A DNA stretch of 5,408 nt from Campylobacterota bacterium (GTDB lineage: Bacteria > Campylobacterota > Campylobacteria > Campylobacterales > Sulfurovaceae), in NCBI GenBank assembly GCA_011330645.1, contig DRQB01000070.1, positions 1 to 5,408 on the forward strand, read 5' to 3'. Below are positions 1 through 4,314 of the stretch, piece by piece. The position numbers and the translations under genes are program-made. The notes below the pieces were generated by a model. The model did not search any database. It had not been told where the DNA came from and was given only the letters and a program-made list of their open reading frames with translations. Numbering within the stretch: position 1 is the stretch's first letter; each line of letters starts with the position of its first letter.

Positions 1-1
1 A

Positions 2-133
2 ATCTATACAGATCCTTTGGCTGAAATTCAAAAATTCTACACAGATAAAAACCTATTAGAAGTGATTGATGGGGCTAGAACTCTTGAAGAAGTTGTTGCA
101 GACATGGAAACTTTTGTAAAATCTAAAATCTAA
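2..133 (+). CDS. adk: Adenylate kinase, C-terminal fragment (5' end outside window)
   Basis: Only the last 43 codons and the TAA stop are present. The frame starts at base 2 and runs open from the window edge. The translation begins IYTDPLAEIQKFY and continues through LLEVIDGARTLEEVVADM. This closely resembles the C-terminus of epsilonproteobacterial adenylate kinases, which carry a V/IYT-D/E-PL-EI-FY segment followed by a IDG-RT-E-IVADM segment; that comparison is from memory of the family. Adenylate kinase is a cytoplasmic enzyme that interconverts ATP plus AMP with two ADP. The P-loop, AMP-binding residues and LID region lie upstream of the window, so catalytic integrity cannot be judged. 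The ending looks complete, and a hairpin follows shortly after the stop, so adk is probably the last gene of its transcript. Confidence 0.85.
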   Translation: MYTDPLAEIQKFYTDKNLLEVIDGARTLEEVVADMETFVKSKI

Positions 134-153
134 ATTTATCTTCTTTTTCTCTT

Positions 154-184
154 TTTCCCCTCTCTTTTATGGGGAAATTTCTTT
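154..184 (+). terminator. Probable intrinsic terminator after adk
   Basis: The arms TTTCCCC (154-160) and GGGGAAA (171-177) form a perfect 7-bp stem around a 10-nt loop. They are followed directly by TTTCTTT (178-184). The site begins about 20 bases past the adk stop codon. The stem is short but has four G-C pairs at the loop end, and the T-rich tail is on the plus-strand side, as expected for termination of adk transcripts. Confidence 0.55.
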
Positions 185-266
185 ATATAATTACTTTCGT
201 ATTCTCATCTATTCTTATTATATTTATATATCAATAAAACTTATATAATATTATCTATAGATTTAC

Positions 267-295
267 TTGACAATAAAATATTATTTTGATACTAT
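267..295 (+). promoter_or_regulatory. Sigma-70 promoter for the FadL-like gene
   Basis: A perfect -35 box TTGACA (267-272) is followed after exactly 17 bases by TACTAT (290-295), which matches four of six positions of the -10 consensus. An upstream TG at 287-288 makes an extended -10 (TGATACTAT). The inferred start of transcription is near 302, giving a leader of about 20 bases. The ribosome binding site AAAGGA (311-316) lies 8 bases before the ATG at 325. A perfect -35 box is unusual for Campylobacterota, whose vegetative promoters usually lack a conserved -35, so this promoter may be strong. Confidence 0.72.
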
Positions 296-324
296 TGCGT
301 CATATTTATTAAAGGACAAGTATA

Positions 325-1545
325 ATGCAAAGAAAAACATTAGGAAGAATAATAGCACTTTCGCTTATTACAGCGACTACAATACATGCTACTAATGGGG
401 ATAACCTCATTGGTATCGGTGCAAAATCTAGAGGAATGGGTGGTACATCTATAGGTGTTTATCATGGTGCTGAATCTGGGCTAAATAACCCTTCACTTAT
501 TACACACATAGAGGGAACTGAAATATCTTTTGGTGGAACACTTTTCCTTCCAGATATTTCATCAGGTTTTGTAGGTGGTCCTTCACACACAAGTGATGCA
601 GATGTAAACACCATCCCTGAAGTTTCTATTGCACATCAAATTAGTGAACATTGGTACACCGGTATAGGAATCTGGGGTACAGCAGGAATGGGTGTAGATT
701 TTTCCAAAGCACCTAATCTTGGTAATGTTAATATGGTGACTAATTTACAACTCATCCAATTTGGTTCACCTATCGCCTATAAATATGGTGGCTTAAGTGT
801 AGGTGTTACGCCTATCGTTCAATATGGTAATTTAGATATTAATTATCACCTTCCAACTGACCCAACTGACCCAACACAATTTGCAAATATTGGGGGAGGA
901 ATCACACAGGATTTTGGTGTAGGATATAATGTAGGTATCTCTTATGACTTTACTGCTCAAGGATTCAAAGGTTTACTCATTGGTGCAACCTATAAATCTA
1001 AACTTGAAATGAATTTTGATGGTACGTTTAAAACAGCGACCACACCATTCCAAATGCCAGGATTTCCTGACTTATATGATGGAGATGCTTTGGAGCAACC
1101 TGCTGAATTTGGTATAGGTTTCTCATATAGTACAGAACATCATACAATTGCCTTTGATTACAAAAATATCAAATGGTCAGATGCACAGGGATATAGTGCA
1201 TTTGGATGGGAAGATCAAGATGTATTTGCTGTTGGATATGAATATAGACAAGACAATTGGGCTGCAAGAATAGGATATAATCATGCAAGTTCTGCGGTAG
1301 TAGAACTTCAAGACCCAAGATTAAACTTTTTTAATCTCTTAGGCTTCCCTGCAACAGCAGAGACACATTATACTGTGGGAGGGACATATACACTTACCGA
1401 TAAATTTTCTGTCGATTTAGCCTATGTCTATCAACCAACGACTACTAAAACATTTAGTATTGCTGGGCTTCCATTCCCTGCACAACAATTTAGTGTAGAC
1501 CACCAAGAACAAAGTTACTCTTTCCAATTCAACTATAAATTCTAA
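325..1545 (+). CDS. FadL/OmpP1/TodX-family outer-membrane transporter
   Basis: This 406-residue protein is predicted to be an outer-membrane beta-barrel that lets hydrophobic substrates (long-chain fatty acids, aromatics or alkanes in characterised relatives) enter by lateral diffusion. Residues 1-22 form a signal peptide: a basic start (QRKTLGR), a hydrophobic core and a likely cut after IHA. The mature N-terminus carries the family's plug-like segment, with GDNLIGIGAKSRGMGG (25-40) followed by an NNPSL motif near 54-58, where FadL proteins have NPA. The rest alternates polar and aromatic residues in strand-like blocks and ends YSFQFNYKF. The terminal Phe is the usual assembly signal for BAM. 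Length is close to FadL proteins (about 400-450). The ATG is supported by an AAAGGA box 8 bases upstream and by the promoter at 267-295. The gene appears monocistronic. The substrate cannot be read from the sequence. Confidence 0.88.
   Translation: MQRKTLGRIIALSLITATTIHATNGDNLIGIGAKSRGMGGTSIGVYHGAESGLNNPSLITHIEGTEISFGGTLFLPDISSGFVGGPSHTSDADVNTIPEVSIAHQISEHWYTGIGIWGTAGMGVDFSKAPNLGNVNMVTNLQLIQFGSPIAYKYGGLSVGVTPIVQYGNLDINYHLPTDPTDPTQFANIGGGITQDFGVGYNVGISYDFTAQGFKGLLIGATYKSKLEMNFDGTFKTATTPFQMPGFPDLYDGDALEQPAEFGIGFSYSTEHHTIAFDYKNIKWSDAQGYSAFGWEDQDVFAVGYEYRQDNWAARIGYNHASSAVVELQDPRLNFFNLLGFPATAETHYTVGGTYTLTDKFSVDLAYVYQPTTTKTFSIAGLPFPAQQFSVDHQEQSYSFQFNYKF
853..879 (+). repeat. Short in-frame tandem repeat in the barrel gene (9-bp unit)
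   Basis: The unit CCAACTGAC occurs twice head to tail (853-861 and 862-870) and is followed by a degenerate third unit CCAACACAA. It encodes Pro-Thr-Asp, Pro-Thr-Asp, Pro-Thr-Gln. Because the unit is 9 bases, gain or loss of copies keeps the frame. The Pro-rich segment probably lies in a surface loop or turn of the barrel; this placement is inferred. Confidence 0.6.
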
Positions 1546-1549
1546 GATA

Positions 1550-1578
1550 AGAAGAGATGCTATCTGAGCATCTCTTCT
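1550..1578. terminator. Perfect 12-bp hairpin between convergent genes, candidate bidirectional terminator
   Basis: The arm AGAAGAGATGCT (1550-1561) and its exact complement AGCATCTCTTCT (1567-1578) enclose a 5-nt loop, ATCTG. The hairpin starts just after the stop of the plus-strand transporter and includes the stop codon and last few codons of the minus-strand deacetylase. Neither side has a strong T-run. The minus-strand exit reads TATCTTAGAATTT, which is moderately T-rich. Its position and perfect pairing suggest termination or 3'-end protection for both transcripts, but the missing U-tract on the plus side lowers certainty. Confidence 0.55.
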
Positions 1579-2474
1579 AGCGTCACCTTCACATTTTCTC
1601 CCAATGCATTGACATCATAACCACCTTCTAAAAAGAAAACATACGGAACATCTCTCTTGTCTAATATGCCTCTAACCATTGTGCGTATGCCGTCTGTTGT
1701 TATATTTAATTGTGCCAAGGGATCATTCTCATGTAAGTCATAGCCTGCAGAGACTAAGATAATATCTGGTTCAAACTTATCTATAAACTCAGGTAAGTCA
1801 TTTTCATAAATATCTAAGAGTTCAACATCTGTACTCTCTGGCATCATCAAAAAGTTTGCGGTATATCCTTCACCTCTCCCCTCACCTCTATGTGTTTCTG
1901 CCCCAGTACCTGGATAAGCAAAAGCCTGATGAGAAGAAAAATAAAAAACAGTGTCATCCTCCCAAAAAGTATCTTGTGTGCCATTGCCATGATGCACATC
2001 AAAGTCTAGTATCATCACTTTTTCATAGCCAATATTTTGTGCATGACGTGCAGAGATAGCAATATTGTTAAATAAACAAAAACCCATGGCTTGTGTAGGT
2101 GTGGCATGGTGCCCTGGAGGTCGTACTGCACAAAAAGCACGTTCATATGCTCCAGATTTTATACCATCGAGTGCTACGATACCCGCTCCAACTGCCATAC
2201 AGGCTGCATCATATGAATCTACACTACATATCGTATCAGAATCAATACTCCCTCCATATTCACTTATACTTTCAATATTGCCTATATATGCCAAAGGGTG
2301 AACAAGCTCAAGTATCGCCTTTGAAACTTTGATGGGAGGAACAAACAATAATTGCTTAGCCAGAGGCTTAATCGCATCATTTATAGCCATAAGACGTTGT
2401 GGAGATTCTGGATGCATGACACCTGTATCATGTTTTAAATAGATGTCATCAGTGATATAAGCAACTTTTTTCAT
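1560..2474 (-). CDS. Class II histone deacetylase-family (AcuC/acetoin-utilisation-type) zinc amidohydrolase
   Basis: This 304-residue protein has all hallmarks of the arginase/deacetylase fold that removes acyl groups from acyl-lysine or acetylpolyamines using Zn2+. In order: HPESPQRL (21-28), the RPPGHHA motif (118-124) with the paired catalytic histidines 122/123, the zinc loop DFDVHHGNGT (157-166) with likely zinc ligands Asp159 and His161, YPGTGA (187-192), SAGYD (242-246) giving the third ligand Asp246, and LEGGYD (282-287) with the transition-state Tyr286. Ligand roles are assigned by analogy with HDAC8 and HDLP. No key residue is missing and the length is typical. The natural substrate is unknown; bacterial relatives act on acetyl-CoA synthetase or acetylpolyamines. 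The ATG lies 14 bases after the stop of the upstream gene. No clear Shine-Dalgarno is visible before it, so translational coupling to that gene is likely. Confidence 0.92.
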   Translation of the reverse strand: MKKVAYITDDIYLKHDTGVMHPESPQRLMAINDAIKPLAKQLLFVPPIKVSKAILELVHPLAYIGNIESISEYGGSIDSDTICSVDSYDAACMAVGAGIVALDGIKSGAYERAFCAVRPPGHHATPTQAMGFCLFNNIAISARHAQNIGYEKVMILDFDVHHGNGTQDTFWEDDTVFYFSSHQAFAYPGTGAETHRGEGRGEGYTANFLMMPESTDVELLDIYENDLPEFIDKFEPDIILVSAGYDLHENDPLAQLNITTDGIRTMVRGILDKRDVPYVFFLEGGYDVNALGENVKVTLEEMLR

Positions 2475-2488
2475 GTTCTATTATAGCT

Positions 2489-2776
2489 TTAATTGAATTG
2501 TTTTTTTAATCGTTCTATCTCTGCACGCAAAAGTGCTACTTCATTTGTAAGTATTTTCATTTCTTCATGAAGCTTTGCCTCACCTCTTTTTTCTATCGTT
2601 ACAATGCCCTCTTTTACCTCAGTTTCTATGTCATCATCTAAGATAATATAGTGTACTTCTTTTCCATTCTCCTCTACCATCTCACTTTTAAGCTTTCTTG
2701 ATTTTACCATCTTCATCACATTGAAAATACTCAGTTTATGGCTGACTGCATAGGCTTTAATCGTTACTTTTTGCAT
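2489..2776 (-). CDS. Small HTH-like and coiled-coil protein, putative DNA-binding regulator
   Basis: This 95-residue protein is first in an operon with the deacetylase (14-base gap). Residues 3-31 (VTIKAYAVSHKLS, then FNVMKMVKSRKLKSE) resemble the start of MerR/excisionase-like winged helices: a helix, a turn at SHKLS, and a recognition-like helix followed by a basic K-S-R-K-L-K stretch. Residues around 38-62 look like two beta strands. Residues about 66-94 are a charged amphipathic helix with Leu/Ile at heptad spacing (KILTNEVALLRAEIERLKK), probably a dimerising coiled coil. Similar small proteins occur in Campylobacterota, but I do not recall a characterised member, and no cofactor site is visible. 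A GAGGGG box lies about 6 bases before the ATG, and TATAAT (2803-2798, minus strand) gives a very short leader. A role in regulating its own operon is inference. Confidence 0.75.
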   Translation of the reverse strand: MQKVTIKAYAVSHKLSIFNVMKMVKSRKLKSEMVEENGKEVHYIILDDDIETEVKEGIVTIEKRGEAKLHEEMKILTNEVALLRAEIERLKKQFN

Positions 2777-2797
2777 AAGTACCCCTCATATTTATCT

Positions 2798-2803
2798 ATT
2801 ATA
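2798..2803 (-). promoter_or_regulatory. -10 box for the HTH-like/deacetylase operon
   Basis: On the minus strand a perfect TATAAT occupies 2803 down to 2798, 21 bases before the ATG of the 95-residue protein. The sequence at the -35 distance is GTGGTTC, which is poor. It belongs to the left inverted end of the 268-base element, so that element supplies the upstream part of this promoter. Confidence 0.6.
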
Positions 2804-2816
2804 TACTGTAAAATAG

Positions 2817-2848
2817 AGGGAACCACGAATAATAGGTAATACCCACAA
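2817..2848 (+). repeat. Left terminal inverted repeat of the 268-base element
   Basis: These 32 bases run from AGGGAACCACGAATAATAGG to ACCCACAA. They are complementary to 3053-3084 except at element positions 9, 11 and 22 (A-A, G-A and A-C mismatches). Read outward, the repeat ends in GGTTCCCT. Confidence 0.9.
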
Positions 2849-2947
2849 TGGGTTTTGCAAATGTGAGATTGTGCAAGAGATTTATGAGTCCTAGCCATAG
2901 CTAAGACGAAGTAAATATCTTGTGCAAGATTGCGTTTGCAAAGCCCA
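2849..2947 (+). ncRNA. Left hairpin arm of the element (possible structured RNA domain)
   Basis: Bases 2849-2885 pair with 2947-2911 in one register without bulges: 27 Watson-Crick pairs, 7 G-U pairs in plus-strand sense and 3 G-A mismatches (two of them a tandem GA/AG at 2867-2868 with 2928-2929). The 25-nt apical loop is 2886-2910. The strongest segment is TGGGTTTTGCAAA (2849-2861) with TTTGCAAAGCCCA (2935-2947). TTGTGCAAGA also occurs as a direct repeat on both sides of the stem (2869-2878 and 2920-2929). Whether it is transcribed is unknown: no dedicated promoter is seen inside the element. Confidence 0.5.
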
Positions 2948-2956
2948 CCTTTTGGG

Positions 2957-3052
2957 CATCACTAGCTTTCCCCTATGCGTTGTTACTCTTTTTCACCTTA
3001 GCTAAGGCTAGGGTTTTAAAAGAGTGCCTAGCCTAGAGAAAAGCTAGAGATG
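2957..3052 (+). ncRNA. Right hairpin arm of the element (possible structured RNA domain)
   Basis: CATCACTAGCTTT (2957-2969) pairs with AAAGCTAGAGATG (3040-3052) at 12 of 13 positions. A weaker middle zone contains an internal loop. ACTCTTTT (2985-2992) then pairs perfectly with AAAAGAGT (3018-3025). The apical loop 2993-3017 is 25 nt, the same size as in the left arm. It contains the 12-base palindrome CCTTAGCTAAGG (2996-3007). The base of the stem directly abuts the right inverted end at 3053. The arms differ in sequence, so they are not simple copies of each other. Confidence 0.5.
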
Positions 3053-3084
3053 TTGTGGGTATCACCTATTATTAGAGGTTCCCT
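3053..3084 (-). repeat. Right terminal inverted repeat of the 268-base element
   Basis: This is the reverse complement of 2817-2848 at 29 of 32 positions. It reads TTGTGGGTATCACC through to GAGGTTCCCT. Its outer edge, GGTTCC (3077-3082), lies 16 bases before the TATAAT of the SYLF promoter, so it occupies that promoter's -35 zone. Confidence 0.9.
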
Positions 3085-3098
3085 AAATAAAATTGATG

Positions 3099-3104
3099 TA
3101 TAAT
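3099..3104 (+). promoter_or_regulatory. -10 box for the first SYLF gene
   Basis: A perfect TATAAT lies 28 bases before the ATG at 3133. Its -35 region falls in the right inverted end of the 268-base element (GGTTCC at 3077-3082, 16-base spacing) and does not resemble TTGACA. Transcription should start near 3111, giving a leader of roughly 20 bases with AAAGGA at 3121-3126. Confidence 0.6.
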
Positions 3105-3132
3105 AAAATCATATCACATTAAAGGACATAGA

Positions 3133-3675
3133 ATGAAATTAAACAGGTTCATCAAACTCATCTTCGTCATACTGCTAAGCATGACCACACTTACCATGGC
3201 TAAATCAGCCAAAACACTAGACCATGATGCCAATATGGCGATCAATAAGTTTATCTCTGAAAACAAAAGTGCTGATGCCTTTTTAGTCAAAGCAAAAGCA
3301 TTCCTTGTCTTCCCCGAAATAAAAGAAGCTGGATTTTTTGTAGGCGGTAAGTATGGTGAAGGTGTACTGCGTGTACAACGTACCACAAAAGGATACTACT
3401 CGATGACAGCTGCTTCTGTAGGTATGCAAATGGGTGCACAAAAGTACTCAATGATTATAGCATTTACAACAGATGAAGCATTAAACAAGTTTCTCCTTGC
3501 AGATGATGAGTGGGATACTGAAGTAGATGGGAAAATAGCCGTAGCCGAATGGAACTCTAAAGAAGAGCTAGATAAAGATTATAAAGACCCTATGGTTGCT
3601 TTTGTATTTGATTCTAAGGGACTTATGGGTTCATTTTCTATGGAAGGTACAAAATTTGAAAAACTCAAAAAATAA
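3133..3675 (+). CDS. Secreted SYLF (YSC84/DUF500) domain protein, copy 1
   Basis: This 180-residue protein has a signal peptide (residues 1-23, KLNRFIKLIFVILL core, probable cut after TMA) and then one SYLF domain filling the rest. Diagnostic blocks are AKAFLVFPEIKEAGFFVGGKYGEG (52-75 region), GYYSMTAASVGMQMGAQ, IIAFTTDEALNKFL, and the closing DPMVAFVFDSKGLMGSFSMEGTKFEKL. SYLF domains bind phosphoinositides and membranes in eukaryotes. Bacterial members are exported and their function is unsettled. The soluble mature form is predicted to act in the periplasm or at a membrane surface, since no lipobox is seen. The ATG is supported by AAAGGA ending 6 bases upstream. A close paralogue follows 72 bases downstream. 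The stop codon lies in the stem of a small hairpin (3673-3716). Confidence 0.88.
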   Translation: MKLNRFIKLIFVILLSMTTLTMAKSAKTLDHDANMAINKFISENKSADAFLVKAKAFLVFPEIKEAGFFVGGKYGEGVLRVQRTTKGYYSMTAASVGMQMGAQKYSMIIAFTTDEALNKFLLADDEWDTEVDGKIAVAEWNSKEELDKDYKDPMVAFVFDSKGLMGSFSMEGTKFEKLKK

Positions 3676-3716
3676 GTATCTTACACACTTGATATGAAAC
3701 AAGATTTAGATACTTA
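3673..3716 (+). other. Hairpin between the two SYLF genes
   Basis: TAAGTATCT (3673-3681) pairs perfectly with AGATACTTA (3708-3716) across a 26-nt loop. The left arm includes the stop codon of copy 1. There is no T-tract after it, so a full terminator is unlikely. It could act as an attenuator or mRNA processing/stability structure giving the two genes different expression. Copy 2 has its own strong AAGGAG site (3737-3742). A GATAAT at 3725-3730 could be a weak -10 box, but no -35 supports it. Confidence 0.35.
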
Positions 3717-3747
3717 AATTATGAGATAATACTAAAAAGGAGTACAA

Positions 3748-4305
3748 ATGATACATACTAAAAGAATACTGTTAACCCTAATTATAGCTTTTATAGCATT
3801 TACAAGCCTAAGTTTTGCAGATTCGGCAAGAGAGATTGATGCAGATGCCAATGATGCGCTACAAACATTTTACCATGATGTTCCAGGTGGTCAAAAATTT
3901 TTAGAAAAAGCAAAAGCCTATGTCATCTTCCCTGATGTGAATGAAGCAGGCTTTTTCTTCGGTGGGAAATATGGAGAAGGTGCTTTACGTGTGAATGGTA
4001 AAACGAAATCATATCATAGCATCACTGCCCTCTCTGTAGGTATGCAAATAGGTGTAGAAAACTACTCTCTTATTATTGCATTTACATCAGATGAGGCACT
4101 GAAAAATTTCTTGCTAGATGATGATGACTGGGAAAGTGATTTCTCAAGTAAAATAGTCATGGCAGAATGGACAACAGACGATGATGATGTGGATGAAGTA
4201 GATTATGGTACGTCTATGGTAGGATTTGCTTATGACAGTACAGGAATGCTTGGTAAACTTTCGTTGGAAGGTACTAAGTTTGAACGTATTAATCCTGATG
4301 ATTAA
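3748..4305 (+). CDS. Secreted SYLF (YSC84/DUF500) domain protein, copy 2, acidic variant
   Basis: This 185-residue paralogue of the preceding gene arose by tandem duplication or an older paralogous split; by eye, about half the mature residues match. A signal peptide spans residues 1-24 (basic HTKR, long hydrophobic run, cut after SFA). The SYLF blocks are conserved: AKAYVIFPDVNEAGFFFGGKYGEG, SITALSVGMQIG, LIIAFTSDEALKNFL and LGKLSLEGTKFERI. Unlike copy 1 it is strongly acidic, with a DDDDW stretch, a TTDDDDVDEVDYG insertion (about 4 residues longer than copy 1) and a DD terminus. Such Asp clusters could bind Ca2+ or another cation, but this is speculation. AAGGAG (3737-3742) lies 5 bases before the ATG. 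The gene is probably co-transcribed with copy 1. Divergence outside the core suggests the copies are not redundant. Confidence 0.88.
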   Translation: MIHTKRILLTLIIAFIAFTSLSFADSAREIDADANDALQTFYHDVPGGQKFLEKAKAYVIFPDVNEAGFFFGGKYGEGALRVNGKTKSYHSITALSVGMQIGVENYSLIIAFTSDEALKNFLLDDDDWESDFSSKIVMAEWTTDDDDVDEVDYGTSMVGFAYDSTGMLGKLSLEGTKFERINPDD

Positions 4306-4314
4306 AAGACAAAG

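Larger units (their letters stand above)
2817..3084. mobile_element. 268-base nested-palindrome element with 32-bp inverted ends (MITE-like and/or structured RNA)
   Basis: This element fills most of the 356-base intergenic region between the divergent genes at 2776 and 3133. It contains no plausible coding frame. The outer 32 bases at each end are inverted repeats matching at 29 of 32 positions, beginning AGGGAACC and closing with ACCCACAA. Inside are two long hairpins (2849-2947 and 2957-3052) that abut the inverted ends, so a single strand would fold as a three-way junction. Flanking AAATA occurs at 2811-2815 and 3085-3089 and could be a target duplication, leaving one extra G on the left. 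AT-rich flanks make this weak. Sharp inverted ends, small size and lack of ORFs fit a miniature inverted-repeat element mobilised in trans. The interior is far more ordered than most such elements, so an RNA role is also possible. No transposase or sister copy is visible in the window. Confidence 0.75.

Noticed and set aside
134..324. Possible small gene or RNA between adk and the transporter
   Set aside because: The 191 bases are very AT-rich and hold a terminator-like hairpin and a promoter. I see no frame with a ribosome site and no RNA-like structure beyond the terminator.
1856..2332. Three plus-strand open frames (1856-2059, 2065-2301, 2099-2332)
   Set aside because: They lie entirely inside the deacetylase gene on the opposite strand, have low-complexity translations with no recognisable domain, and lack ribosome sites.
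2817..3084. CRISPR array or riboswitch
   Set aside because: There are no regularly spaced direct repeats, so not CRISPR. The perfect inverted ends and the position upstream of both divergent -10 boxes do not fit a riboswitch leader, which must be transcribed with its gene.
3114..3386. Minus-strand open frame opposite SYLF copy 1
   Set aside because: It is antisense to a gene with clear family motifs and a signal peptide; its translation looks like a complement shadow.
3689..3717. TTGATA as a -35 box for SYLF copy 2
   Set aside because: The hexamer is good, but at 16-18 bases downstream there is only TACTTA or worse, and the segment is in the loop and arm of a hairpin.
4289..4305. Hairpin TTAATC/GATTAA overlapping the stop of SYLF copy 2, considered as a terminator
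   Set aside because: It has only 6 bp, mostly A-T, and no T-tract on either side; a chance palindrome is likely.
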